NCBI RefSeq assembly: GCF_945952405.1 | Contig: NZ_CAMFIA010000001.1 | Coordinates: forward strand, 434,001 to 498,000 | Reading direction: 5' to 3' | Length of the DNA: 64,000 nt | DNA from: an uncultured Stenotrophomonas sp. | GTDB lineage: Bacteria > Pseudomonadota > Gammaproteobacteria > Xanthomonadales > Xanthomonadaceae | Shown here: in pieces, positions 55,993 to 64,000 of the stretch | Numbering within the stretch: position 1 is the stretch's first letter | Layout of the letters: every line of letters starts with the position of its first letter | Made by a program: the position numbers and the translations under genes | Notes under the pieces: generated by a model | Seen by the model: the letters and a program-made list of their open reading frames with translations, nothing else | Told to the model about the DNA's origin: nothing | Databases searched by the model: none

Positions 55993-56475
55993 ATGCAGGG
56001 CCAACCCGAATACAGCGGCGGCTGCCAATGCGGCGCGATCCGCTTCCAGGCACGCGGAGCGCTGACCGACAGCTCGATCTGCCATTGCCGGATGTGCCAG
56101 AAGGCCTTCGGCGGTTATTACGCACCGCTGGTGTCGGTACGCGACGCGCAGTTCAGCTGGACCCGTGGCCAGCCGCGCTATTTCCAGTCGTCCAACGTGG
56201 TACGCCGCGGCTTCTGTGCCGACTGCGGCACGCCGCTGACCTACGAGGCGCCTGACGGGGTGGCGATCGCCGCCGGTGCCTTCGATGAACCTGAACGGCT
56301 GCCGCCGACGATCCAGTACGGCGTCGAGCGCAAGCTGCCGTTCGTCGACGCGCTGGCAAGCCTGCCGGCCCGGCGCACCGAAGAAGACGTCGCGGCGCTG
56401 GAATTCCTGGCCACGATCGTGTCGCACCAGCACCCGGACCACGACACGCCCCATTGGCCGCCGCGCAGCCGCTGA
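55993..56475 (+). CDS. GFA-family (glutathione-dependent formaldehyde-activating enzyme-like) protein
   Basis: The 160-residue product carries the zinc-site motifs of the GFA/CENP-V family: GGCQCGAIRF (about residues 10-19), CHCRMCQKAFGG (about 31-42) and FCADCGTPLTYE (about 77-88). Few members have a proven substrate and not all activate formaldehyde, so the role is open. The start at 55993 has a GGAGGAA ribosome site. It lies between rnr and rlmB, which are usually direct neighbours. Confidence 0.88.
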   Translation: MQGQPEYSGGCQCGAIRFQARGALTDSSICHCRMCQKAFGGYYAPLVSVRDAQFSWTRGQPRYFQSSNVVRRGFCADCGTPLTYEAPDGVAIAAGAFDEPERLPPTIQYGVERKLPFVDALASLPARRTEEDVAALEFLATIVSHQHPDHDTPHWPPRSR

Positions 56476-56482
56476 CCGATCT

Positions 56483-56553
56483 GTAGCGCCGAGCCCACGC
56501 TCGGCTGCCTGTCCGCAGGGTCGGGCCCGCCGCGCATGGGCCCGGCGCTGCAG
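56483..56553. repeat. SMAG-type repeat with diverged second half
   Basis: GTAGCGCCGAGC-ccac-GCTCGGCTG (56483-56507) is a GTAG-headed palindrome. A second, GC-rich diverged palindrome (GGGCCCG...CGGGCCC type, to 56553) follows. It fills the gap before rlmB. Confidence 0.65.
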
Positions 56554-56618
56554 AGAGGCCGCAGCACCCGGCCCGCCGATGCTCTACCATAGCCACCCCC
56601 TTTCCGGTCCCCGCCCGC

Positions 56619-57362
56619 ATGAGCAAGAACAGCCAGTGGATCGTCGGCGTCAACGCCGTCGCCTCCTCCATCGAGAACGACGCCGAGAACGTCCGCGAAG
56701 TGCTGGTCGAGGCCGGTGCGAAGAATCCGCGCCTGACCGAAATCGAGGAAAACGCCCGCCGCAAGGGCATCGACGTGCGCCGGGTGACCGCCCAGGCGCT
56801 GGACGGTGTCGGTGGTGCGGTACGCCACCAGGGCGTGGCCGCGCGCTATGCCGCGGCCCGTACCTACAGCGAGAACGAGCTGGAAGGCCTGGTCACTGCG
56901 GCCGAGGGCAAGGCCCTGCTGCTGGTACTGGACGAGGTGCAGGATCCGCACAATCTGGGCGCCTGCCTGCGCTCGGCAGCTGCGGCCGGCGCTACCGCGG
57001 TGATCATCCCCAAGGACAAGTCGGCCACGGTGAATGCCACGGTGCGCAAGACCTCGGCCGGTGCCGCCGACCGCATTCCGGTGGTGGCGGTGACCAACCT
57101 GTCGCGTTGCCTGAAGGACCTGCAGAAGCAGGGCGTGTGGATCTACGGCCTGGCCGGTGAAGCCACCGCGTCGCTGTACGACCTGGACCTGAAGGGCAAC
57201 ATCGCCCTGGTGCTGGGCGGTGAGGCCGATGGCCTGCGCCGCTTGACCCGCGAGAACTGCGATGGCCTGGTCAAGATCCCGATGCCGGGTGAGATCGAGA
57301 GCCTGAACGTCTCCGTCGCTGCCGGCGTCAGCCTGTTCGAGGCCGTGCGCCAGCGCGGTTGA
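56619..57362 (+). CDS. rlmB: 23S rRNA (guanosine-2'-O-)-methyltransferase RlmB
   Basis: RlmB methylates the 2'-O of G2251 in 23S rRNA. The 247-residue SPOUT enzyme starts MSKNSQWIVGVNAVASSIEN with a small substrate-binding domain and has the trefoil-knot motifs LDEVQDPHNLGACLRSAAAAGA, LVLGGEADGLRR and IPMPGEIESLNVSVAAGVSLFE (shown as parts: VLDEVQDPHNLGACLRSA; VLGGEADGLRR; ESLNVSVAAGVSLFE). rnr upstream is the usual partner gene. Confidence 0.97.
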   Translation: MSKNSQWIVGVNAVASSIENDAENVREVLVEAGAKNPRLTEIEENARRKGIDVRRVTAQALDGVGGAVRHQGVAARYAAARTYSENELEGLVTAAEGKALLLVLDEVQDPHNLGACLRSAAAAGATAVIIPKDKSATVNATVRKTSAGAADRIPVVAVTNLSRCLKDLQKQGVWIYGLAGEATASLYDLDLKGNIALVLGGEADGLRRLTRENCDGLVKIPMPGEIESLNVSVAAGVSLFEAVRQRG

Positions 57363-57382
57363 TCGGCCGTTACGACGTGATC

Positions 57383-57431
57383 GGGGTCAGATCCCTTTTC
57401 CCGAGGGGGAGGGATCTGCCCCCTTTTTTTT
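57383..57431 (+). terminator. Rho-independent terminator of rlmB
   Basis: GGGGTCAGATCCC ... GGGATCTGCCCCC forms a long stem with one or two mismatches, followed by eight T. It is about 20 bases past the stop and related to the element at 39513. Confidence 0.88.
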
Positions 57432-57435
57432 GCGT

Positions 57436-57465
57436 GTAGAGCCGAGCATGGGCTCGGCTCTACAG
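57436..57465. repeat. SMAG-type repeat
   Basis: GTAGAGCCGAGC-atgg-GCTCGGCTCTACAG, a near-perfect palindrome with GTAG heads on both strands, between the rlmB terminator and the convergent efflux operon. Confidence 0.75.
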
Positions 57466-57471
57466 AAGACG

Positions 57472-58911
57472 TTACCCCGCGCTGCCGCCCAGGGCCTTGA
57501 ACAGGGTGACGTCGTTGTTCAGCTGGCCCTGGCGCACGCGCGCCAGCGACAGCTCGGCATCGCGCCGGGTCTGCTGCGCTTCCAGCCAGGTCCGCAGATC
57601 GGTAGCACCGACGCGGTAACGCACCTCCTGCGCCCGCTCCACTTCCACCGCTTCGTCGTAGGACGCCTGCGATGCCGCCACCTGGCGGGCCAGCTGCTCG
57701 CGTGCGGACAGCGCGTTGTCCACCTCGGACAGCGCGGTATACAGCGTCTTGCGGAAGTTGGTGGCTGCGATCTGGTAGGCGGTACCGGCGATATCGGTAT
57801 CCAGCTGCGCGCGCTGCAGGTTGAGGAACGGCAGTGACAGGCCAGCGCCCAACGTGGCCACCGGATTGCGCAGCACATCGCCCAGCGAGCCTGCACTGGA
57901 GCCCAGGCTGCCGGTCAGGCTCAGCGCCGGATAGTACTGGGTGGCGGTGACCTTGATGTTCTTCAGGCTGTTGCGCAGGCGCAGCTCGGCCGCGCGCAGG
58001 TCGGGACGACGGCCGAGCAGGTCGGTCGGCAGGCCCTCGGCGATGGCGGGACTGCGTGCGCCCAGCAGATCCTGCGGTTCGTCCTGCTGCGGCCAGGGCG
58101 TGCCGTCCAGCAGCACGGTCAGCGCATTGCGCACCTCCACCCGCTGCTGTTCCAGCGCGCTCTGCGATGAGCGCTGCGACTGCAGGTTCTGCAGTGCCTG
58201 GCGGACTTCCAGGCGCGATACCGCACCGGCATCGAAGCGCGCCTGCACCAGTTCACGGGTGCGCTCCAGCCGTTCCAGGTTGGCCTGGCCGGTGGCGATC
58301 GACTGGTTGAGGTAGGCCAGCGTCCAGTACTGGGTGATGGTGTCGCCGATCACCAGCAGGGCGGTGTTCTGCCGGTCTTCCTCGCTGGCCTCGGCTTCCC
58401 AGCGGGCGATGTCGCGCTGCGTCCGCAGGCGGCCCCACAGGTCCACTTCCCAGCCCAGCGAGATGCCGGTGGAATAACTGCGCCGCCAAGCGTCGGCCTG
58501 GTCGGTGGCGCGGCTGGCGCTGCCGCTTACGCCGGAGGACGAAGGCTGCGGCCACAGCGCATTGCTGGCCATGCCGGCCTGCAGGCGCGAGCGCTGCACG
58601 GCCAGCCCGGCGGCGGCCAGGTCGCTGTTGGCGACCAGCGCCTGCGCCACCAGCCGGTCCAGTCGTTCATCGCCGAAGCCGGTCCACCAGGTGTCCTGGC
58701 GGATGTCGCGGCCCGGCGTATCCAGGCTGCTGCGCGGGTCGTCGGCCGGTGCATTGAGCACGGCGTCGCCGCGCCCATAGGTGGCGGCGACGCTGGGGTC
58801 CTGTACCGGATAGCGGCCGACCGACGCGCAGCCGGACAGGGCGAGTACTACGGCGCCCGCCAGCAGCAGGCGCACGGGAGTGGGGAAGGGCAGTCGGGTC
58901 ATCTTCTTCAT
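57472..58911 (-). CDS. macC: Outer membrane efflux lipoprotein of the Mac pump
   Basis: The 479-residue NodT-type factor has a lipobox LSGC with Cys28 ([20 protein letters not shown] then VVLALSGC) and TolC-like repeats ([39 protein letters not shown]). E. coli MacAB borrows TolC, but the S. maltophilia operon carries its own outer-membrane part, MacC. The start overlaps the macB stop by four bases. A second Met three codons in is possible. Confidence 0.9.
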   Translation of the reverse strand: MKKMTRLPFPTPVRLLLAGAVVLALSGCASVGRYPVQDPSVAATYGRGDAVLNAPADDPRSSLDTPGRDIRQDTWWTGFGDERLDRLVAQALVANSDLAAAGLAVQRSRLQAGMASNALWPQPSSSGVSGSASRATDQADAWRRSYSTGISLGWEVDLWGRLRTQRDIARWEAEASEEDRQNTALLVIGDTITQYWTLAYLNQSIATGQANLERLERTRELVQARFDAGAVSRLEVRQALQNLQSQRSSQSALEQQRVEVRNALTVLLDGTPWPQQDEPQDLLGARSPAIAEGLPTDLLGRRPDLRAAELRLRNSLKNIKVTATQYYPALSLTGSLGSSAGSLGDVLRNPVATLGAGLSLPFLNLQRAQLDTDIAGTAYQIAATNFRKTLYTALSEVDNALSAREQLARQVAASQASYDEAVEVERAQEVRYRVGATDLRTWLEAQQTRRDAELSLARVRQGQLNNDVTLFKALGGSAG

Positions 58912-60866
58912 TCGCGGGCCAGGGCCTCCACTGGATCGAGCTGCGCGGCGTTGCGCGCGGGCAGGAAGCCGAATGCCACGCCGATCAGGGTCGAGCAGGC
59001 GAAGGCGGCGACGATCGAGGCGGTGGAGAACAGCACCTGGAAGTCGCTGGCGAAGCGGCCGATCATCGAGCCCAGCAGCAAGGCCAGGCCGATGCCGAGC
59101 ACGCCGCCAAGCAGGCACACCAGCACCGCTTCGATCAGGAACTGCTGGCGGATATCACTCTGCCGTGCACCCACGGCCATGCGCACGCCGATCTCACGGG
59201 TGCGTTCGGTCACCGACACCAGCATGATGTTCATCACGCCGATGCCGCCGACCAGCAGCGCAATGGCGGCGATCGCACCGATCAGCAGGGTCATCGTGCG
59301 CGTGGTCTGCTCGATGGTCTGGCGGATCTCGGCGCTGTTGCTGAGGAAGAAATCCTCGGTTCCGTGACGCAGGGTCAGCAGGCGGGTGATCGCCTCCTGC
59401 GCGGCATCCATCGGCGTGTCATCGTCCACGCGCACGGTGATGCTGGACACGTGGCTCTGGCCAAGCATGCGCGACATCACCGTGGTGTACGGCACCCACA
59501 CGCTGAGGCTGGTACTGCCGCCGAAGCCGAAGCTCTGGCGCTTGGCCACGCCGACCACGCGTGCCGGCACGTTGCCGAGCAGGATGACCTGGCCGACCGG
59601 GTCGACATCGGGGAAGAACTGGGCCTGGGTGTTCTCGTCGATCACCGCCACCTGGCCCAGTCCCTTCACCGCATCGCGGTCGAAGAAGCTGCCGCTGAGC
59701 AGGGTCACGCCCTTGACCCGGAAGAACTGCTCGCCAACGCCGCTGACCTGGGCGGTGGAGGACTGGTTGCGGTAGCGCGCGGTGACCGAGCTGGACACGC
59801 TGGGGGTGGCGCTGTCCACATAGCTCTGGCTGGCCAGTGCATCGGCATCGCTGGCCTTGAGCGTCTGCACGCGTGCCGAGCGCATGTCGCCGAAGCCACG
59901 GCCGGGATAGACATCGATGGTGTTGGTGCCCAGTGCGCTGATGTTCTGCAGGATCTGCTGCTGCGAGCCGTTGCCCAGCGCTACCACCGAGACCACCGAG
60001 GCGATGCCGATGATGATGCCGAGCATGGTCAGGAAGGTGCGCAGCCGATGCGCGTTCATCGCCAGCAGGGCCATGCGGAACGCTTCGGTGAAGCGGTCGC
60101 GGGCGGCCCGCCAGCTGTTGCCGCGGGCCACTCCGGTGCTGGCCTCGCGCTGCGCACGGTAGGTCGGTGCGTTCGGGTTGGCGCGGTCGGCGATGATCTC
60201 GCCATCGCGGATCTCGATGATGCGCTGCGCGTGCTCGGCCACGCTCATGTCGTGGGTGACGATGATGATGGTGTGGCCTTCGGCATGCAGCTCGCCGAGG
60301 ATGGCCATCACTTCCTCGCCGGAGCGGGTGTCGAGCGCGCCGGTCGGTTCATCGGCCAGGATCACTTCGCCACCGTTCATCAGTGCGCGTGCGATGGACA
60401 CGCGTTGCTGCTGGCCGCCGGACAGCTGGCCCGGCTTGTGGTGCATGCGGTCAGCCAGGCCCAGCCGTTGCAGCAGCTGCTCGGCACGTGCGTTGCGCAC
60501 CGGCCCCGGGCTGCCGGCGTACACCGCCGGCACTTCCACGTTGCCACGTGCATCCAGGTCACCGAGCAGGTGGTAGCGCTGGAAGATGAAGCCGAAATGC
60601 TCGCGGCGCAGTTCGGCCAGCTCGTCCGGTTCCATCTTCCCGGTTTCGCGGCCGGCCACCTGGTAGCTGCCGCGGGTCGGGCGGTCGAGGCAGCCGAGGA
60701 TGTTCATCAGCGTCGACTTGCCGGAACCGGACTGGCCGACGATGGCCACCATCTCACCGGCGTGGATGTCGAGGTTGACGTCGCGCAGCACGGCGATCAC
60801 ATCGTCGCCGGCCGGGAATTCGCGTCGCAGGTCACGCAGGCGCAGCAGCGGCGCCGTCGTGCTCAT
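58908..60866 (-). CDS. macB: MacB-type ABC exporter, ATPase-permease fusion
   Basis: The 652 residues have an N-terminal ABC domain and a C-terminal MacB permease. The ABC domain carries Walker [11 protein letters not shown], signature [15 protein letters not shown] and Walker [13 protein letters not shown]. The permease has four transmembrane helices (about residues 275-295 and three near 525-640) and a large periplasmic domain between. It uses ATP on the cytoplasmic side to drive periplasmic substrates, such as macrolides, haem or lipopeptides, into the outer channel. It overlaps macA by four bases. Confidence 0.96.
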   Translation of the reverse strand: MSTTAPLLRLRDLRREFPAGDDVIAVLRDVNLDIHAGEMVAIVGQSGSGKSTLMNILGCLDRPTRGSYQVAGRETGKMEPDELAELRREHFGFIFQRYHLLGDLDARGNVEVPAVYAGSPGPVRNARAEQLLQRLGLADRMHHKPGQLSGGQQQRVSIARALMNGGEVILADEPTGALDTRSGEEVMAILGELHAEGHTIIIVTHDMSVAEHAQRIIEIRDGEIIADRANPNAPTYRAQREASTGVARGNSWRAARDRFTEAFRMALLAMNAHRLRTFLTMLGIIIGIASVVSVVALGNGSQQQILQNISALGTNTIDVYPGRGFGDMRSARVQTLKASDADALASQSYVDSATPSVSSSVTARYRNQSSTAQVSGVGEQFFRVKGVTLLSGSFFDRDAVKGLGQVAVIDENTQAQFFPDVDPVGQVILLGNVPARVVGVAKRQSFGFGGSTSLSVWVPYTTVMSRMLGQSHVSSITVRVDDDTPMDAAQEAITRLLTLRHGTEDFFLSNSAEIRQTIEQTTRTMTLLIGAIAAIALLVGGIGVMNIMLVSVTERTREIGVRMAVGARQSDIRQQFLIEAVLVCLLGGVLGIGLALLLGSMIGRFASDFQVLFSTASIVAAFACSTLIGVAFGFLPARNAAQLDPVEALARE

Positions 60867-62104
60867 CGGCGCCCCATGCCGGGGCCACCGACCCGCATCT
60901 GCATGCCGCCGCGGTTGCCGCTGCCGGCACCGGCCGCGGCCGCACTGGCTTCGCCGACCACCACGCGCTCGCCTTCCTTCAGCCCGGACAGGATCTCGGC
61001 CGAGGCGCCATTGTTGATGCCCACGGTGACCTTGCGCGGCTGCGGCTGGCCGTTCCCGTCCAGCACCCGCACCATGCGCTCGTCGCCACGGCGCTTCGGC
61101 CCCAGCGACACCGCCGGCACCATCAGCACGCCCTTGGCCTGTTTGAGCAGTACCGAGACCTGCGCGGTCATGTCGATGCGCAGCGTGCCGTCCGGGTTCT
61201 CCACGTCGAACAGCGCGTTGTAGTAGACCGCGCTGCTGGAACTGGAGCTGGACGAACTGCTGGAACTGGACGAGTTCTCATTGACGATCGAGGCCGGCGC
61301 CGGATTGATCTGGCGCAGCTGGGCGTGGTACTTGCGGTCCGGGTCGCCCAGCGTGGTGAAGTACACCGGCATGCCGGCCTTGATCTTGACCACGTCGGCC
61401 TCGGAGATCTCGGCATTGACCGTGACCACGTCCAGCCGTGCCAGCATGACGATGGTCGGAGCGGTCTGGTTGGCGTTCACGGTGCGGCCTTCCTCGGCCA
61501 CCACCGCCACCACGGTGCCGTCCATCGGCGCGGTGATCCGGGTGTAGGCCAGGTTGGCGCGCGCGGTGCCCAGCTCGGTCTGGCGGCCCTTGATCTGCGC
61601 CTCGTAGGACTGCAGCTGGGCCCGGGCGGTCTTCAGCTGTGCCTCGGCCGCATCGTATTCCTGGCGCGAGGTGGCCTCGGCCGCCAGCATCTGCTGCTGG
61701 CGGGCGAATTCCAGCTCGGCCTGGCGCAGGGTGGCCTGCTGCACGGCGCGCTGGGCGGTGACCTGGTCCAGCGAGGCCTGTGCGTTGAGCACCTGGTTCT
61801 GCTGGGTGGTCGCATCGATCTCGGCGATCAGGTCGCCTTCCTTCACCGTGTCGCCCAGCTGCACCTTCAGCGACTTGATCTGGCCCGAGGCCTGCGCGCC
61901 AACGCTGACCAGCTTGTAGGCGTCGATCACGCCGGTGGCCTCCACCGTCTGCTCGATGTCGCCGCGGCTGACCGGGGTGGTTGCCACCGCAGGGGCGGCG
62001 GGCTTGCGCAGCAGCCACCAGGCGGCCACGGCAACGATCAGGGCAAGCAGGGCGATCAGTATCAGGCGACCCCGCCGGGTCGCGGGCAGCAGGCGGAACT
62101 TCAC
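60863..62104 (-). CDS. macA: MacA-type membrane fusion protein with a polyserine tract
   Basis: The 413-residue adaptor has an N-terminal anchor ([21 protein letters not shown]), lipoyl half-motifs ([40 protein letters not shown]), a coiled coil between, and a beta-barrel domain. In the last is a run of 14 Ser codons (61232-61273) just before [12 protein letters not shown], an unusual low-complexity insert. It is the first gene of macA-macB-macC and divergent from the two-component genes. Confidence 0.95.
   Translation of the reverse strand: MKFRLLPATRRGRLILIALLALIVAVAAWWLLRKPAAPAVATTPVSRGDIEQTVEATGVIDAYKLVSVGAQASGQIKSLKVQLGDTVKEGDLIAEIDATTQQNQVLNAQASLDQVTAQRAVQQATLRQAELEFARQQQMLAAEATSRQEYDAAEAQLKTARAQLQSYEAQIKGRQTELGTARANLAYTRITAPMDGTVVAVVAEEGRTVNANQTAPTIVMLARLDVVTVNAEISEADVVKIKAGMPVYFTTLGDPDRKYHAQLRQINPAPASIVNENSSSSSSSSSSSSSSAVYYNALFDVENPDGTLRIDMTAQVSVLLKQAKGVLMVPAVSLGPKRRGDERMVRVLDGNGQPQPRKVTVGINNGASAEILSGLKEGERVVVGEASAAAAGAGSGNRGGMQMRVGGPGMGRR
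61232..61273 (-). repeat. Polyserine codon tract in macA
   Basis: Fourteen consecutive Ser codons mixed from TCG, TCC, TCT-free AGT and AGC, so it is not a simple one-unit microsatellite. It lies in the beta-barrel domain, where a flexible loop could be tolerated. Confidence 0.85.
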
Positions 62105-62308
62105 GTCGTGGCTTCACTCTCGGGGCCGCGCGGGCGGCGTTGGTGGGCATTGTGAAGATCGGGCGACAGCGGGCTCAATCCTCGGGGTATGTCTCTATGT
62201 AACACTGTCGGTGAATACGCGTAACCACAGGTATCCCGTCCCCGGCTGGATACACTGGTACGCATTGCCCCGGATGCGGTTCAGCTGCCGACACGGGATG
62301 ATCGCGAC
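62105..62308. promoter_or_regulatory. Divergent control region between macA and the two-component genes
   Basis: These 204 bases separate the macA start from the response-regulator start and must hold both promoters. No clear -35/-10 pair or perfect dyad stands out; candidates such as TACACT (62251) are weak. Confidence 0.4.
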
Positions 62309-63037
62309 ATGGAGACTGAAAACCCGATGCATCGACTGCTGATCGTCGACGACGACAACGACATCCGCACCCTGCTGGCCGAACAGCTCGGCCGCGCCGG
62401 TTACCAGGTGAGCACGGCCGCCGACGGCACTGCGATGCGCCAGCTGCTGGACCGCGAGCATGTGGACCTGATCGTGCTTGATCTCAACCTGCCGCGCGAG
62501 GACGGGCTGACCCTGTGCCGTGACCTGCGTGCGCGCTCGAACACGCCGGTGATCATGCTGACCGCGCGCGCCGAGCCGATCGACCGCGTGCTGGGCCTGG
62601 AAATGGGCGCCGACGATTACCTGGCCAAGCCGTTCGAGCCGCGCGAGCTGCTGGCGCGCATCCGCAACGTGCTGCGCCGGACCGAGGCGCTGCCGGCCAA
62701 CCTGGAGCCGCTGGCGGTGCGCCGTGCGCGCTTCTCGCGCTGGGTGTTCGACCTGGAGCATCGCCACCTGGTGGACCCGGACGACCGCGTGGTGGTGCTG
62801 TCCGGCGCCGAATTCCGCCTGCTGCGGGTATTCATCGCGCATGCCAACAAGGTGCTGTCGCGCGAGCAGCTGGTGGCGCTCAGCAGTGGCCGCAACTACG
62901 AGGCGCAGGACCGCGCGATCGACCTGCAGGTCAGCCGGCTGCGCAACAAGCTGGGGGATGACGGTGGTCCCGATGGCCTGATCAAGACCGTGCGCAACGA
63001 AGGCTACGTGCTGGCCTCGTCGGTGACCCTGGAGTAA
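62309..63037 (+). CDS. OmpR-family response regulator
   Basis: The 242-residue regulator has a receiver domain with acidic pocket IVDDDNDIR and phospho-acceptor Asp in LIVLDLNLPRED (about residue 57), the conserved Lys in DDYLAKPFEPRELLARI, and a winged-helix output domain (LSGAEFRLLRVF; DRAIDLQVSRLRNKLG). The ATG at 62309 is used; Met at 62327 (MHRLLIVDD) is an alternative. It is followed by a sensor kinase and divergent from macABC; in S. maltophilia a neighbouring pair has been called MacRS, which I recall but cannot check here. Confidence 0.92.
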   Translation: METENPMHRLLIVDDDNDIRTLLAEQLGRAGYQVSTAADGTAMRQLLDREHVDLIVLDLNLPREDGLTLCRDLRARSNTPVIMLTARAEPIDRVLGLEMGADDYLAKPFEPRELLARIRNVLRRTEALPANLEPLAVRRARFSRWVFDLEHRHLVDPDDRVVVLSGAEFRLLRVFIAHANKVLSREQLVALSSGRNYEAQDRAIDLQVSRLRNKLGDDGGPDGLIKTVRNEGYVLASSVTLE

Positions 63038-63043
63038 ACCGCG

Positions 63044-64000
63044 ATGAAGCGCCTGCGCCATTTCCTGTCCTCGATGGTCGGGCGGTTGTTCGTGATCCTG
63101 CTGCTGGGCATGAGCGTGGCTGCGATCGGCGCGACCATGCTGGCCACCTCCAAGCGCCAGCAGGAGTTCGAGCGGCAGAACCTGAACCGCATCGCCGACC
63201 GCCTGCAGGGCTACGTCAACCTGCTGGACGGCAACCCGGAACTGCGCGAGCGCCTGCTCGAGATCGGCGGGCCCAGCGTGCGCGCGCTGCAGCCCGGCGC
63301 GCGCCTGGGCCGGGTCGATACCGCGCTGATGGAAGTGCTGGATGACCGCCCCGGCCCGGTGGCGCGCGCGCATGTGCACTTCACCTCGTTCCGTTCCTGC
63401 ATCCCGAAGCTGCAGGATCTGCTGCCGCCGCCACCGCCCGGGCACCGCCGCCACCCGCGCGAGCGCGATCCGGCGTTCATCCCGCCCAAGTGCCGCGCGG
63501 TCGACGTGACCCTCAACGATGGCACGCTGCTGAAACTGGCGCTGGATTCGCCGGCGGTGGCGCACAACGGCATCCTCGCCGTGGATCCGTGGTTCCTGAC
63601 CCTGCTGGTGCTGGCGATCGCGGTGCTGGCCTACATCGTCGCGCGCATGGCCAGCGCACCGCTGCAGGAACTGGCAGCGGCCGCCGAAGACCTGGGCGAT
63701 GACCTGCAGCGCGATCCCCTGCCGTTGCGCGGGCCGCGCGAAGTGCAGCGCGCCGCCGAAGCCTTCAACGCCATGCAGCATCGCCTGCAGCGCCATCTGG
63801 CCGAGCGCACGCAGATGCTGGCGGCGATCACCCATGACCTGCAGACGCCGCTGACCCGCCTGCGCCTGCGCCTGGAGAACGTCACCGACGAGGCCCTGCG
63901 CGAGCGCCTGATCGGTGACCTGGCGGCGATGCAGGCCCTGGTCCGCGAGGGCCTGGAACTGGCACGCAGCGCCGAGAGTGCCGAACAGCGTGCCGCGCTG
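63044..64000 (+). CDS. Sensor histidine kinase, cut by window end
   Basis: The ORF starts six bases after the response-regulator stop (MKRLRHFLSSMVGRLFVILL) and runs off the window; 319 residues are seen. Transmembrane helices lie at about 12-34 and 183-202. Between them is a periplasmic domain with a Pro/His/Arg-rich loop (PPPPPGHRRHPRER, residues 128-141) framed by Cys119 and Cys150. A HAMP-like linker follows, then the phospho-acceptor His264 in AAITHDLQTPLTRLRLRLE. The catalytic ATPase domain lies beyond the window. Confidence 0.92.
   Translation, partial: MKRLRHFLSSMVGRLFVILLLGMSVAAIGATMLATSKRQQEFERQNLNRIADRLQGYVNLLDGNPELRERLLEIGGPSVRALQPGARLGRVDTALMEVLDDRPGPVARAHVHFTSFRSCIPKLQDLLPPPPPGHRRHPRERDPAFIPPKCRAVDVTLNDGTLLKLALDSPAVAHNGILAVDPWFLTLLVLAIAVLAYIVARMASAPLQELAAAAEDLGDDLQRDPLPLRGPREVQRAAEAFNAMQHRLQRHLAERTQMLAAITHDLQTPLTRLRLRLENVTDEALRERLIGDLAAMQALVREGLELARSAESAEQRAAL

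Noticed and set aside
53434..56454. A 1006-codon open frame on the minus strand across rnr and the GFA gene
   Set aside because: It is antisense to clearly recognisable rnr; its translation is rich in His, Arg, Gly and Val with no family motif, typical of a GC-rich shadow frame.
62105..62308. A defined operator for the two-component system
   Set aside because: No perfect dyad or tandem repeat could be supported by eye.

Overview
The window is high-GC gammaproteobacterial chromosome and almost certainly comes from Stenotrophomonas (S. maltophilia complex). Three things point there: GTAG-headed palindromic repeats of the SMAG type in many intergenic gaps, an emrR-emrC-emrA-emrB efflux operon, and a macA-macB-outer-membrane-factor operon facing a two-component system. 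There is no phage, insertion sequence, integrase, rRNA or CRISPR array.

Region 1 (1-23.3 kb) is mostly minus-strand housekeeping. Read in the direction of transcription it runs rpsB-tsf, an HDOD-GGDEF signalling gene, pyrH-frr-uppS-cdsA-dxr-rseP-bamA, then lpxD-fabZ-lpxA-lpxB-rnhB-dnaE, a lipoprotein gene and accA. It links translation, isoprenoid and phospholipid precursors, outer-membrane assembly, lipid A, replication and fatty acid synthesis. Many stop/start pairs overlap by 4 bases (ATGA). skp, which often lies between bamA and lpxD, is not there; a small plus-strand secreted-protein gene occupies the gap.

Region 2 (23.5-29.3 kb) is a chaperone-usher operon of the spore-coat-U (archaic) type, placed between rpsB and map, genes that are divergent neighbours in many gammaproteobacteria. 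It encodes a pilin, a chaperone, an usher, a two-domain SCPU protein, a miniature pilin-like protein and a second chaperone. The stop codon of the last gene lies inside the -10 box of the rpsB promoter.

Region 3 (29.5-37.5 kb, mainly plus strand) carries map-glnD-dapD, an unknown gene, an ArsC-like reductase gene, dapE and a Sel1-type lipoprotein gene. DapD has a long Lys/Ala/Pro-rich histone-H1-like N-terminal tail.

Region 4 (37.5-39.6 kb) holds the most striking element: asnB preceded by a 33-codon leader ORF with eight Asn codons, a perfect rho-independent terminator, and an alternative 13-bp antiterminator that uses the same 5' arm. This is the full architecture of an amino-acid attenuator responding to asparagine.

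Region 5 (39.5-50.9 kb) contains a penicillin-acylase-family gene, a bacterioferritin-like gene lacking the haem-ligand Met, parC, an AraC-family regulator with a 21-bp-spaced direct repeat at its start, and the emrRCAB multidrug efflux operon headed by a perfect AT-rich inverted repeat.

Region 6 (51.0-57.4 kb) has three identical tRNA-Leu(CAG) genes, each with its own TTGACA-17-bp promoter and terminator, a lysR/tauE pair lying between copies 1 and 2, then rnr, a GFA-family gene and rlmB.

Region 7 (57.4-64.0 kb) is the macA-macB-outer-membrane-factor efflux operon, divergent from an OmpR-type response regulator and a sensor kinase that is cut by the window end.
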